A stretch of DNA of 64,000 nucleotides from Tetrahymena elliotti 4EA (lineage: Eukaryota; Ciliophora; Oligohymenophorea; Hymenostomatida; Tetrahymenidae), in NCBI GenBank assembly GCA_000231825.2, contig JH720304.1:720724-784723 (forward strand), given 5' to 3'. Position 1 is the stretch's first letter, and every line of letters begins with the position of its first letter. Shown here one piece after another: positions 37,851 to 51,629 of the stretch. Below the pieces are notes generated by a model, which was not told the DNA's origin, did no database searches, and saw only the letters and a program-made list of their open reading frames with translations. Position numbers and translations under genes: made by a program.

Positions 37851-39986
37851 ATGATCAAAAAAATTATTCAATCAAGAGGACTTTTCAATTTGTTGAGAGC
37901 TCCATTTTCTTCAGAACCCTGTAATAAGCAACATCAATACATTTTTAATAAAATTAAAAATGACTTACAATTCTACTTTTAAATTTAATTTTTTAATCAA
38001 TCTATCACATAATATGATTAAAGCATTATAATCAGGATTGTATGAAAATTTACTTGAAAAATGAGATTTTTTAGCATATAAAAATATATTTTAAAGAAGC
38101 GGTATATTAAATATTCAATTTTTTACTTGAAATTATTATAGTGTTAGCTCCAGGAAAAGGATAAAGCACAAATGGGCATTCTATTTATTTAGATTTTCAA
38201 GCAACAACACCATTAGATTTTAGAGTACTTGACAAAATGATGCCTTATCAAACAAACATGTATGGAAATCCTCATTCTAGATCTCATGAATATGGATGGA
38301 CTGCTGAAAAAGCTTCTGAAGATGCTAGAGCTTAAGTAGCTAGCCTTATAGGAGCTGATCCAAAAGAAATTATTTTTACTTCAGGTGCAACTGAATCTAA
38401 TAACTAAGCATTAAAGGGATTAGCCTCTTTTTATGGAAAGAAGAAGAAACATATTATCACAACTTAAATTGAACATAAATGCATTTTGGATACATGCAGA
38501 AATTTAGAAGAATAAGGTTATGAAATTACTTATCTCCCTGTTTAAAGTAACGGTTTAGTTGATGTAGAAGTTTTCAAAAACGCTATTCGTCCTGATACAC
38601 TTGTAGCTTCTGTTATGTTAGTTCACAATGAAATAGGTGTAATTTAAGATATCAAAACATTAGGAAAAATATGTAGAGACAATAAAGTTTTCTTCCATAC
38701 AGATGCTGCCTAAGCACTTGGAAAGATACCTATCAACGTAGATGATATGTACATAGATTTAATGTCAATGTCTAGTCATAAAGTAAATGATAATCAATTA
38801 TTAAATAAATTTACTTGAAAACAAACAATTTTAGTCTTCAAATATTAATAAAACTTTAATTCAAATAACAGGTATATGGACCTAAGGGTATTGGTGGTTT
38901 ATATGTTAGAAGAAAACCCAAAGTTAGAATTTTACGTAATGATTACTAATAATTAAATAAATAAGCTATTTTTAAATAAAACTTTAATTTTTATTAGCTA
39001 TCATCAATGGTGGTGGACAAGAAAGAGGTTTAAGAAGTGGAACTCTTGCACCTCATGTAAAATTATTAAATAATAGCAACAATTTATCAAACAAAATTAA
39101 GGACTTTTTACTATAAAATTAATTTTTAAAATAATAAGTTGTGTGTTGGCTTTGGTGCAGCTTGTGAAATTGCTTAAAGAGAAATAGATAACGATAAAGC
39201 ACATATTTAGAGATTATCAGATAAGTTTATGAGAGAAATCACTAAACGTATTCCAAATATATATATTAATGGTGATAAGGTAAATTATTTTTTAAAGCAA
39301 CTATCAATGATATTTAGAATAAAAAAGAAAAATTCATTTCTAAAAAGCTGACCAATGTGTTTAATTTATATTTGGATTTGAGTTGAATAAAAGCTATAGC
39401 TAATTACACTAAACTAATACTTTTTTCTAATTAATTTACCTGATTTTCTGATTAAGAAATTTCTTGAAAAGCGAAAAATTTTACCAGAAAATTAAAAAAA
39501 GAAGCAAATCTGATAAAAATTGTTGATTTACTTTATGTCTTTTTCCTTATATTTCTAATGAAATATTAATGATAATTATTTTATCTAAAAGAATCAAAGA
39601 TACATCGGCAACTTAAATATTTCCTTTGAATTTGTTGAAGGTGAAAGTTTGATGATGGGTATCAAGCAATGTGCTGTATCAAGTGGATCTGCTTGTACTT
39701 CTGCTTCTCTTGAACCTTCCTATGTCTTAAGAGCTCTTGGTGTAAATGAAGAATTAGCTCACACTTCATTACGTATCGGATTTGGGTAATAACATATTTT
39801 ATTTTTACTAAATTATTCATTTCCTAAATTTACATTAACAGCCGTTTTACAACTGACGAAGAAGTTGACTATTTCATTAATCTTCTCTCTGATAAAGTAG
39901 CTAAATTAAGAGAAATGTCTCCTCTTTGGGAAATGGTTTAGGAGGGTATTGATATTAAAGATATTTAGTGGTCCTAACCTCATTGA
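37851..39986 (+). CDS. NFS1: Mitochondrial cysteine desulfurase
   Basis: Seven exons (37851-37920, 38142-38782, 38872-38935, 38998-39056, 39139-39279, 39592-39785, 39842-39986), 437 residues, all in phase. NFS1 is a PLP enzyme that takes sulfur from cysteine for Fe-S cluster assembly in the mitochondrial matrix. Exon 1 gives a basic, Ser/Arg-containing leader ([18 protein letters not shown]) fitting a presequence. Then come [32 protein letters not shown], the PLP region FHTDAAQALGK, the PLP lysine in MSSHK at the end of exon 2, and [12 protein letters not shown]. The catalytic cysteine loop is [17 protein letters not shown], followed by [13 protein letters not shown]. The C-terminus PLWEMVQEG matches IscS/NFS1 closely. 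Length is normal and all key residues are present. Confidence 0.96.
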
Positions 39987-41126
39987 AAAAAATTTTAAAT
40001 TTGCAATTTTAAATATATATATTTACTATATATTACTATTTAGTAATTTAAAGCTATGCTATCACTTCAAATATTAGTAAAATTAATTTTTATCAATTAG
40101 ACTACTCTTTTCTTGCAAAAATAAGCCATTTACAAAAAACAGATGCAAATCTTTTTAACAAATTAAATTTATTATTTTTGTGAATCAAGGATAAATATAT
40201 TTATTTGGAAGGGACTTTACTGACTTAATTTTATTTAAAATTAATTTAACTTTAAAAAGTATTAGATCTAATCAAAATAACAAAAAATGAACTTAAATGA
40301 AAATTTTATTTCCTTTTAAATATGATATAGATTATATTTGGATGATGATAATAATAATTAATCACTTTAATAAATAATTGCAATTCAAGTAAACACAAAT
40401 CTTTTTCATTTACTAATTAAATACTTATAAATTTAAATAAAATATATTTTTTTAATTAAATATTAGCAAAGATATTTTTGCTTATTTAATTTATTTATTT
40501 AAATTTGGTTTTTAACATTTTACATATTTTAATTAATTATTTTTGCATATGAAAGATAAACACATTTATTTTAAACAAAATTACCTTTTGCTTGTTTAAT
40601 TAATTTTCACTTTTAAGAAAATATTAAAGCTACCTAAATAACAAAATGAACTTAAATGTAAATTTTATTACCTACAAAATACTGATTTAAATATTTTTAG
40701 AGTTCAAATTTATTCAAATTGTATTATTTTCAACAATTATTAAAAATAATTTATTTATTTTTTTGAATATCAATTATTTTTATGATCAATAGATTTATTT
40801 CAACTTTTTTATTATTTTCATTCAGCCATTTAATTATTCACTTCTTAAATAAGAAAGATATTAATATTTATGAAGTGAAATTATTTCTATACATTTATAA
40901 TGGATTTTACTACATACTTTGTTAAGATAGTTAATTTAATATCACTATTTTTAACATTTAAATCTAATATATTTTAATATTTTTCATTTAATAAGCATAT
41001 TTATTAATAAAAGAGGAGAAATTGAAAATTCAAAATAATTGTTTGAATATTAATCACAAGATTTCAATTATTTTGAATATATTGTTTTAAATTAAATGAT
41101 TAAAAATAAATAAGAAAATTAAATTG
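39987..41126. other. Intergenic AT-rich spacer
   Basis: Very AT-rich, about 1.1 kb, holding the NFS1 3' end and the next promoter. I see nothing else in it. Confidence 0.5.
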
Positions 41127-42289
41127 ATGAGTGTTTATAATTTAAATAGGAACCCTATTATTTAAACATCTTCAAACACATACATTCCTGTGAGTTTTGA
41201 GGATAAAGAAAATGTATTTGATGCAGTAAATATGTCATTGAATGGAAGCTCTAGACATGAGTAAGGAAAGGTTCCAAGGCTAGAAATATCACGTACAAGA
41301 AGCTTTTCAAGATAATCAAGTCCGAATAGTAGCTTTAGAACTTAAACCGAAAATGAGGCAAACAACACTTTGCTTCACTATACTAATTCACTATAGCAAC
41401 ATTTAAATACTTAGATGTCAAGTGTTTCTAGGGATTATGCAAAAAAACAAATACCTATTCCAAAACCTTAAAACCTTCCTTAGGCACCTTCATCTAGGTC
41501 AAATTATAGTGTAAAAGATATAGTTAATGGAACATAAAATAATTTATATAACTACGCTTATCAGCCCTAGAGGACAAAGAGGAGTTTGAGTGGATAGATT
41601 TATTAATCTCCATCATATGAAAATATTTAATAAAAATAATATTTCCCTGATTACTCTCTTGAGTATTCTTGCAATTTTTCTTCTAATGGTGGCAATTATG
41701 GCCTACCTTAGGATTCTATTTTAAATGAAAGCAGAGCAGTTATATCTAAGGAAACCGATAATTGCATATAGGACTACAAAGAAAAGATGAAAGAACTAAG
41801 CAAATTTTTTGATGAAAACAAAGCTTTTGAACAAGAAGTTCAATCAAATTTAAAAAACCTTTAATATTTAGGATGTAATTATTATTGAAATTTTTATTAT
41901 TTAAAATTTGAATTTAAATGACTGTTTATTTAAAATCATTTACTTATTATCTTAAATTAATAGAAAGAAAGCAAGATATCATATCTGATTGCATAAAAGA
42001 TTTAGATGATTTATATTTCAAATACAAAAAAGAAAGTAAATATGATGATACTGCTAATCCAGTTGTAGAAATCACTGATGTCAGCACTTAAAACTATATA
42101 ACATAATAAAAAAATGAAGTATCTAATTAAGACATAATAAACTGTCATAGTTCTTAATATGATTTCAGTGACTTCTAAGATAGGAAGTCTGTTTAAATTA
42201 TTGAAGGAGATTACAGTATCTCATATAAAAGCTAAAGTTAATGTGATATAATTAACCAACAACCATCAGTTAATGATTTTGATTCCTGA
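41127..42289 (+). CDS. Hypothetical Ser/Gln/Asn-rich protein
   Basis: Two exons (41127-41874 and 41964-42289) give 357 residues; the intron interrupts a TAA (Gln) codon. Residues 1-200 are disordered, rich in S, N, Q and R, with RTRSFSRQSS- and SRSNYSVK-like patches that could be phosphorylated. Residues about 210-275 are charged and predict coiled coil (YKEKMKELSKFFDENKAF, then CIKDLDDLYFKYKKES). The C-terminal part is again polar. There is no signal peptide, membrane segment or known domain. I do not recognise it. The frame is reliable because composition is protein-like and exon phases fit. Confidence 0.78.
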
Positions 42290-42953
42290 AATTAAATAAA
42301 GACATAATGAACGAATATTTTCAATATAATCCATAATTTTTAAAATAAATATAAAATAGAAGAATCTGGTCTACAAACAGTCCCATTTAATTAACAAAAT
42401 TTCTATATTAATATATTATCAATTTGTTTATATTATTTGATTATTGTAAGCTAAGACACTTTCATTCCTTAGAAAATTAAAAATAGCCAATGATATTAGT
42501 CATTTAAAGTTAGCTAAAAGACTAATATTAGATATTTTTAATATTTTGAAATAATAGCAATTCAATTCATTTATCTGGCTTTTGTATTTAAATCTTGATG
42601 AATATTTTATTCGATATGATTTCCATGTTTCATTGTGATGGCTTATCCTATTTTTAAAATTATCACAAAAAACAAAAAATTTAATTCTTTCATTTCCTTT
42701 CTCTTTATTGTTTACATTCAAGATTCATCATTCTTGAATTCAGCAAGTAATTTAGAATTACATAAATTTTTTATACAGGATTTTTCAAAAAAAGTAAAAA
42801 GGTCATCATATCACTCTCTCTCTCTTTCTAAATATATCTCAATTTATCAAATTATCTTTTAAGTATTATAATGAATTGTTTATTGACTGTTAACATAATT
42901 AAAAAATTTACAAAAAAAAGTAAAAATTTTAAAAATAATCAAATTAAATAAAT
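42290..42953. other. Intergenic spacer
   Basis: Short overlapping frames on both strands at 42500-42862 have compositions expected by chance and no supporting signals. The last 50 bases are A-rich leader of the next gene. Confidence 0.5.
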
Positions 42954-44819
42954 ATGAAAAGCAATTTTCCATAATAGCAAATTGATTTTTTTCCTTATGG
43001 AAAATTCAGAAATGCTTTATAAGACTCTATCAATGATGGATCATTTTATTTTGCATTATTAGTGAGCTTTAGCTTCTTAATTCTTATTATTCTATGCTAT
43101 GTTTATAAGGCTCATCTCTATAAAAAGTAGGGTTATTTAAAAGTAGAAAAGAACTAGTTGAGATATTTATTTAGAGATCCATAAACTAGTAAGAATAAGA
43201 GAGGAGGTTAGCATAGAAAAAGACTACTATCTTTAATGACTGATGATTACGATGAAGAATATCAACAAGAATTGCGTGTTTATCAAAATAAAATCAAGTC
43301 TTAAAATAATTAAAAAAAAGTAGTTTAGTCATAAAAACCGAAGATCAATGGCTAGAAATCATTTAGAGATTCACTTAAAAAGCCATTAAGCTAAAATGGA
43401 CGAGTTTCATTAAGCTCTAAAGATGAAGTGACAATTCATGAATAATAATAACCAGAAGAGGATTTATAATTATAAAATTAAGAGAATATCTTAAAAATAA
43501 ATGTGGATCTATAGGCAAAAAGTTAAGATTATTAATTGACAAAAAGTGGTCCTTTTTTTAATGATTAATAAAGCCAAGTTGTGACTGCTTTAGCTAGTCC
43601 AACAAGAAATAGCAGTGAAAAATAGTAGATGCTTTTTAGATAATAAAGTAATCTTGATCAAAATAATTAAGCCGACCATAATTTCAAATCTATTGGAAAC
43701 AGTTTCAGCTCAGCACCACGCTCTCATAGATATTAGTCTACTTCAGATACTACATCGATAACTCCTTAATCTATAAATTGCTCTTAGATATAGCCTTAAT
43801 CAGTGAATTAAAAGCTAGTTGATTCTTTTACAAATATTGTAATAATTCAAGAATAGTCTAACCCAAACAAAGGATTCTCTAATTTTAAGGAGAATAAAAA
43901 CAATTATTAACAAAACCCTTAGCAAGAATCAGTTCAAAGTAATAGAAAAGAGAGTAATTTATTTACAATCTAGAAAATAAAGTCTCCAACAGGTGAAACA
44001 GAAAAAGCCGTTAAAAAGAACTAAGATTTTATTGTAGCTCTTGAGAAGGAAATGGAGAAATAAGAAGAAAATGCTCTCGATTTATCATTTCATAAAATTG
44101 CTGATTCTAAATAATCAAGTTTCTGTTAAAGACTCTCTAAAAATTGGAAAAGAACTTTCCAAAGCCACTCTATCCTATTTAACACATTTAAGGAAGACAT
44201 GATCATCTTTCCTAGATACCTTAAAGTCCTTTTGATTTGTCTCTTTATCAATTTGAAAATCTTTGCTGGTAGCTTTATATAAATATACTTCTTTAACAAA
44301 GAAGTGGAAAGATTGCAATATAAATATCTATACAGATCAGACCACATCATGCATCTTGAAAAAATACTTCCAAAGGAGGATTTTACTTCAGTAACATATG
44401 AAATCGCTTTAAATGCTGGAGTTACATTTATACTCACATTATTAATTGGTATACTCAGTTATGCAGCAAAAGCAGAAAAAGACATAATATTTATTAATTA
44501 TAACAACCAGTAATTGCTAAACAATATTAAAGTTATTTAAGATATATAATCATATAAATTATTTGTAGGTCTAATAGTTTCTTTCACTCTTGGTTCTTTT
44601 ACCTTCTTACAATACATTTCAGTCATTCAATTAATAAATTTAGAATTTGTTAAGAGATGGCTAACTATTGATACTATTATATTTTTAGTCTATTTTTGTT
44701 TATTTGATCTTATTTATCTAACCTTCCTCTCTTTAATTAAAGCCGCCTCAAAAACATCTGCTAGATGCCATATTATGCACAGATATCTTCTCAAAAAGCT
44801 ATCATGGTGGTCAGTATGA
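42954..44819 (+). CDS. Orphan membrane protein with ~5 TM segments
   Basis: Intronless under the ciliate code, 621 residues. A first membrane segment lies at about residues 34-53 (FALLVSFSFLILIILCYVY). A roughly 340-residue polar region rich in Q, N, S and K follows, then a coiled-coil-like stretch (VALEKEMEKQEENALD). Four more hydrophobic segments come near the C-terminus: VLLICLFINLKIF, TFILTLLIGILSYAA, LFVGLIVSFTLGSFTFL and IIFLVYFCLFDLIYLTFL. The end is basic (ARCHIMHRYLLKKLSWWSV). The spacing of the last segments recalls the C-terminal bundle of polycystin-1-like ciliate proteins, but no PLAT, REJ or GPS motif is visible, so this is only a hint. It continues through TAA codons at 44513-44560, so no intron is needed. 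Confidence 0.8.
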
Positions 44820-46153
44820 AAACCAATTAAATATCCTATTGTTATATGTATCATAATTAATTAATCTAGTAAATATATATTTATTTTAATAAAGCTTGTT
44901 TAATGATCTTTTTTAAATTTATACTGATGCATGGTCACCCATTCATTTTTGTTCCCAAACTTTCAACTAATTCAAAATAAATTAAAATATTTATTCTCTA
45001 GCATACATTTAGATAAATCGCTATTTATTTTACTTTTTTTATTTTGAATTGATAAAACCAAAGTTTGAAGCTCTGATTATCTTTATCAATTAATGATGTC
45101 AAAATCAAATATCCAAATACAGATTTTTAATATTTTTACATCAAAAATACTAATTCAATAAATAATAAATATATAAATAATAGAATAATGATTATAAAAT
45201 TAGAAAGCAAAAACATTAATAGAAGTAAATATCTTTTTTGTAAAGATTTTACTCAAAATTTAATTAGGTTATTAAAAATGTCTAAGTTAAGTAAGTAATG
45301 AAAACAAAAGAAAATATTCATTTTTTAATGTAGTAATAATTCAATGAATCCCTCTTTACTCATCTGACTACAATAGAAGATAAACATGCATTCCAAGTGC
45401 GGATTTTAGGGTTCTATGAAAGGTTAACTGGAAAATTTGTTTGTGTTTTCAAATAATTAAACTTTTTTGAATGAAAAAATAAATAAATAATACTGATAAT
45501 AAATAAAATATTGTATTAATTATATTCTCTCAATAGATGAGAGTGGCCTGAATGAGAGATGTTTCTCAACCTATTTTTGGATACCAAGATGCAGGAATCC
45601 TAAGATTCATAGAAATGTAATTCATTATCAATATTAAATTTAATTATTATTTTTTCTGAAGGCAAAAAATTATAAATAATTTTAATTAAAACTAAAAAAT
45701 TATTTATAAAACTTGATTTATTTTAGAGACTTACTTATCTTTAATATTTTTATTTGTTCTTAAAATATTTTCAAAATAAATAAACAATATAAATTTTTAA
45801 TACTTTTTTTATTGGTTACTGGTAGGTCAATTTTAATATTTTTTTCTATTTCATTTTATAGTGATATCTAAATGAAAAATAATTTTAAAGTCTTGTATTT
45901 TTTTATTTTAATTAAATTTTGATGAACTTACATTAATAAATTTTACAATCTTTACAAGTAAATTATATTAAGGATTTGTGGTTGCTGTTTGGGAATTACA
46001 ATTACTTTTAGAATGAATGCTCACCATAATTCATTTGTAAAGTTATTAGAATTACATATTTTTTAATATTTTTCACAATTGTAGGATATTTTTAATTAAT
46101 AAAAAAAATTATAAGTTCCTCTTAATTTATTAGAGCATTAATTAAGAAGAAAA
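44820..46153. other. Intergenic spacer
   Basis: About 1.3 kb of AT-rich DNA with no supported gene. Slightly GC-richer patches at 45380-45420 and 45940-46000 do not open into a frame or fold I can recognise. Confidence 0.45.
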
Positions 46154-49100
46154 ATGGGTTGCAAATAAGCAAGTTAGCTTTATTCATCAAACTAAATCCA
46201 AAAATTAGATGAAGACATAATTATACATTTCCTTAAATAGAATGAATATGAATACAAAAAAGTTTTAGAAAAAGGAGATTTCTCTTATGTTGTTATTGCA
46301 TTTTCTTACAAGCTATGCTGCTAAGTAGTCATAAGGATATTTAAAGATTTAGAAAGGTAAGGTTAAAAGACCTTGCAATAATTTGAAAGAAAAGTTTAAA
46401 GCATGCAAAAATTGAAAAATGAGAGATATGTTTTGAGGTTTGTTGAAAAAATATAGGATGAACAGTAAGGATTAGTTGCTATAATTACTCAGCATTATGA
46501 CAGTAATATTTATTACATCATTAGCATTACCTCATTTTAATAATTACAAAGGTAATTTAACTACAATCCTTGAGCTAAACAAGCTAAGCTTAGAGTAGAT
46601 AATAGCTATTACCTACTAATTGATGAAAGGTCTAATAGAGTTGAAAGATAATGGTATAATCCCGAATTATATTAGCTCAGATAGCTTTTTATATAGCTCA
46701 TCTTAGAATCAGTTTTTATTAGGTAAAAGTTTTATATATAAAAAGCAAACTGAATACTTATACAATTTATACAAATAGCTGATTATGAATTAGCAAATGC
46801 TACAGAAAGTTTTTCTTCATTTAAAACCTAAGATGTAAATTGAGTTTATTTTTTCTTGCAACTAAGTATTTTTACTTTTTATTAAGTCATCTGTGAATTT
46901 CAATCGCTCAAGATCTTTAGTAACAACTTAATAATCAAAATCAAGCAATATAAATGAAAAAGTAAGTATTTATTTAAAGAGTATTAACTTAACTATTTTT
47001 TTATTTAAAATAGATTGATTTGTTTTCTATTGGGATTCTTTTGATAGAAGCTATTTTATAAAGAAAGCTATCTGAAAAAGAATGTTTAGATTTAGAAAAA
47101 TAAAATTTACTAGAAGTATTTCCTTTCTTGCAGAGATCAAAACATTTTCATTTCATTAGTTAAGTCATATTAAAAATGATAGATCCACATAAAGAATAAA
47201 GGCTTTCGCTAGAAGGTCTACTCAAAAATTTATTAGAATTTTCTGTAAATGAGAACTCCTTAAACCAGTTAAAATTCTAAAAATATAAAAAGCTTTTAGT
47301 CAATAAAAAAAACATAGAAGATATCTCAAAAGCTATTGATCATGAAATTCTAGAAATCAATCTTGGGTATTTATTTACTTATCGAACTAATTAATTTATT
47401 ATTTAAATCATAACTCCAGATACATTTTTTTATTTTAAACCAAATTATTTCCTAAACCTACTATTGAATTATTGATGGCAAGCAACTTCATAAAAATTTA
47501 ATTAATCCAAATTGGAAAATATTTTTTAGATTATTTTTAGTTAGTATTTGTTAAGAAATAAAAATAGAGATTAACTTAGAATTTGAAACTTATTATTTTT
47601 TGTTAATAAAACAAATGCCATTTATTTTAAAAATTTATTTTTCTTTAAACATAATCTTCAAAGTTTAAAAAAAAAATAATTTTAATTTATTATTGATAGA
47701 GAAATTACTTAGAATGAATTAAATATTGGGAAAAAAAGTTAAATTTTTTCTAGAAAATTTTTAATAAGTTCTTTTTCCTCATTTTTCTTAAGTAGTGCTT
47801 AACTTTCTCTTTTTTCCTTGAAAAATCAATATTCAATCATAAATTAGTCATGAAATTAATTAAAAACGACATCCTGACTAAAAGTATGCTAAAAAATTCA
47901 TTTTAACTATTTTAAGTTTTTTAAGTTTAACAATAAGTTTAAAATAAGGAAATTTAATTAGAACCTAAAAGATTTTTAAGCAAATTTAATTAATTCATTC
48001 ATTAACAATAAGTTTAAAATAAGGAAATTTAATTAGAACCTAAAAGATTTTTAAGCAAATTTAATTCATTCAATTTTAAACTTTTAATTTGATTTATGAA
48101 TGAATTAATTTAATTTATTTTTTTTAAATTTATAAAATTTACTTTTAACAGAGAAAGCTGTATTGGTAAAGATGGAGTGAAAAATATTGGATTAAATTTG
48201 GGAATGTGTCGAAATATGTTTTAATTAAATCTTAATCTTTAGTAATTTCAACTTTCAATTTATTTTATCAAGTTCTATTAAATTAAAGATTTAATAATTA
48301 TGAAAAGAAATTGTTTGAAAGAGCTTTTTCTTTAATATCTATTAAATTACTTTTTAATTTACAATTTAAGTTTAAATTATTTATTTTAGTCTAAATAATT
48401 TGGGTTAAGAGGGAGCAAATTATATTTGTGATAGCATAGAAAAATGCCAAAACCTTACAGTTTTAAATTTAAATTTAAGGTTGATTTTTAGTTTTAATTA
48501 AATTAAATAAAATAATTTATTAATAAATTAAGTTTCAATTAACTTGGTGTAGAAGGAGCTAAGGCTGTCTCCAACAGTTTATAAAAATGCTAGAATATAA
48601 CCCATTTAAATCTGAATTTATAGTAATATTTTGAACAATCTAAACAAATTAATTTTATATTATTGATAGCAATAATATCCTAGGAGCAGAAGGAGCAAAA
48701 TATATTGGAATACTGTTATAAAAGTGTCAAAATATAACTAATTTAAACCTAAATTTGAAGTAAATTACAAAAAATCTTCAAATATTTAAATGAAAAAATA
48801 AAAATTTTCTTAGTCAAAATAGACTGGGAGCCAAAGGAGTAAAAAATATTGGTAAGAGCTTAGAAAAATGCTAAAATATTACAATTTTGGATCTATCTTT
48901 AAGGTATTTATTTGAAAATTATTGAATAATAAATATAATTTATTATTTTTTTGGAGATCAAATAAGATATTTAAATTAGTATGAATGTGTAAACTTTTCT
49001 CATATTTTTTAACATTCACTACAATCAAAATTTTTTAAAAATTGATTGATATATTAAAGAATAATAAAATTATTCTTTTATTAACAGCTAAAATGATATT

Positions 49101-51629
49101 GGAGCAGAAGGAGTAAAAAATTTAGGGAATAGCCTAAAAAAATGCAAAAATATTAGTTCACTAAATCTAAACTTAAAGTATTTATTGTGTTTAGTTTATT
49201 TTAAATTTTTAAATCTTCGAAAAATATTATTTATTTATATTTAGTGAAAATAATCTTAGAGTGTAGAGATCAGATTATGAAATAAGTATTTAAAAAAGTC
49301 AAATTATTACATCTTTGTATCTAAGTTAACAGTATTTTATTTAGTTTTAACAAATAAGCTTATTCTAAATCAAATTACAAAAATTAATAAATTATTAATT
49401 TTAATATAGCAACAACAATCTTGGTGAAGATGGATCAAAATATCTTGGAATGTGTATTGAAAATCTTGAAAATATAACTCAATTAAGTTTATAGTTAAGG
49501 TAATTACTTATCTCAAAATGTCTCAATAATCTAATGACCAAAATTATATAATGAATTAAAAAATATATACTATAAATATTTATTTTGAGTAATTTAAATA
49601 AATCAATTACTAGATATTTCTTTAAAAATTTTTAATTAAAAAATTTAATCTAAATTTTATATTAAAAAGTAAAACTAATTTAAGAGAAGAAGGAGTAAAT
49701 AATATTGCTATAAGTTTATAAATGTGTTAGAATATTATTTTCTTGGAACTTGATCTCTAGTATTTTTATTATTTCAATTAAAAAGACCTAAAATCAAAAT
49801 TATTTAGAGGTAATAATATGGGGGATGAAGGAGTAAAATATTTAGGGACATGCTTAGAGTAGCTCTAGAATATCAATATATTAATTCTCAATCTTAAGTA
49901 ATATTTATTAAAATTATTTATACAATTTGAAAAAGGTAAATTTGTTAAATAGTAATAATAATCTTGGTGAAGATGGAGCTAAGAATATAGGTATTAGCTT
50001 ATAAAAATGCTAAAATATTTCATCTTTGAATCTCTCTTTAAGGTTAATTTTTAATTAAAATGTTCTTGATGTAAAAAAACTATTAAAATAATCAAAAAGC
50101 TAAATTAATTGTTTAAATTTGAATATATCAAAACAATTTATTTTAAAAAGTGGAAATAGTATAAGGTCATAAGGAATAAATTATATAGGAGAGAGTTTAA
50201 AAATGTGTTAAAATATCACTGTTTTAAATCTAAATATTGAGTAATTAGTATATTTATTTTGTTTTTTATAACCAAAATAATATAAACTCTTCAATAAATT
50301 AATTGTTTCTCTTTAAAAAATAAAAGTAAAAATGATATTGGAGAAGAAGGAACAGAAAATCTAGGCTAAAGTTTAGAAAATTGCTAAAATATTACTACTT
50401 TAATTATTTCTATGAGGTATATCATTATTTTTGAATTATTTTTTTTATCTATTTTAAACATTATTAGTGGAAATAATATTGGAGCAAAAGGATTGAGCAA
50501 TTTAGGATTGAGCATATAAAAATGTTAGAATATAAACTCCCTGAATCTAAATTTGGCGTAAATTTTTAAATTGATTTTGTATTTTTTGGTAATTATTAAT
50601 CCTTAAAATTTAAATTTAAATAAAATAATTTTTCATCTTCAATAAAAACTCAAAGAAAATCATTTTTAAAACTATAATATAGAGGCAATAATCTAGGAGT
50701 GGAAGGAGCATAAAATTTAGGAATAAACTTAGAGAAATGTGAAACTATTTAATCTCTTAATTTAAATTTATAGTAATATTTTATTTTTTTTCTAAATTGA
50801 AACTAATCAAATTATAAAAATAAAAATTGTTTAAAAAAATTATTTTTAATTGATAGTCATAATAACCTTGGTTCAAAAGGAGCTATCAATATTACAAAAA
50901 GTTTAGAAAAATGTTCAAGTTTAGCTTCTTTAAATCTCTCACTAGGGTATTGAATTCAATTTTTTTGTCTTATTTCTTGTCAATTAATGTAGAATATCAG
51001 TGTTCGTTCATTAACAAACAAAGCTATTTAATAAATTTTCATTTTTTAATTAAAATTATTTCTTTAATTTTTCCTAAGCTAAAAAATAAAATTTTTATAA
51101 AAAGTAAAAATAATATTTAATCAGATGGAGCAAAAAGTGTTGGCTAAAGCTTAGAGAAATGCTAAAATATATATTCTTTGGATCTTGATTTAACGTAATA
51201 AAATATTTCTTAAAATATTAATAAAAAACAACATTTAAAAAATTAAATATTTTTAACAACAGAGAGAATAACTTAGGTGAGAAAGAGGCAAAAAATATCA
51301 GAATAAGCTTAGAAAAATGTCAAAATATAAAATAAATGAATTTATCCTTAAGGTAATTAGATTTATATGTTTCAAATATTTTTAAAACGATTTAGTTTAT
51401 CACAAAATTAATATGAATAACAAAAAAACTGCTTACTTTAAATTTATTTTCATAACAAATATTTTAGATATCTAAATTTTTTTTTTTAATTTTTAATAAA
51501 AAATTTATTTAGTTTCTTAATTAATGGAATAATTTGGATGGAGTAATACCAAAAAACATAAAACGATAATTGAAATAAATGAAGTTAAAATAGTATTTAA
51601 TTTTTTAATATATGTAATAATATTAATGA
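46154..51629 (+). CDS. Pseudokinase fused to ~18 leucine-rich repeats
   Basis: About 24 exons. The first five (46154-46551, 46589-46722, 46779-46834, 46887-46961, 47014-47366) encode a degenerate protein kinase. KVLEKGDFSYVV stands for the glycine loop, and VVIRIFK has Arg where VAIK has Lys. ITYQLMKGLIELKDNGIIP is the alpha-E helix, but NYISSDSFLY replaces HRDxKxxN. IDLFSIGILLIEAI matches the alpha-F helix. No DFG is evident. After a 785-nt intron come about 18 small exons, each one leucine-rich repeat of the form NNLGxxGxKxIGxSLxKCQNIxxLNLNL, ending at TGA 51627. Repeat 6 (near 49250) is degenerate. The architecture fits ciliate kinase-LRR families, here with a catalytically dead kinase. 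A scaffold or allosteric role is inferred. Confidence 0.8.
47927..48066. repeat. 65-bp perfect direct repeat in an intron
   Basis: The 65 bases starting at 47927 (TTAACAATAAGTTTAAAATA...) recur from 48002 with a 75-bp period and no mismatch. They lie within the 785-nt intron 47367-48151 of the pseudokinase-LRR gene. The lack of divergence points to a recent duplication or an assembly artefact. Confidence 0.9.

Noticed and set aside
44126..44437. 103-codon minus-strand frame
   Set aside because: Complementary to the coding sequence of the orphan membrane protein, which is the better reading.
44513..44573. A GTAATT...TTTGTAG intron in the orphan membrane protein gene
   Set aside because: Removing it breaks the phase of the next membrane segments. 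Reading straight through with TAA as Gln keeps one continuous frame.
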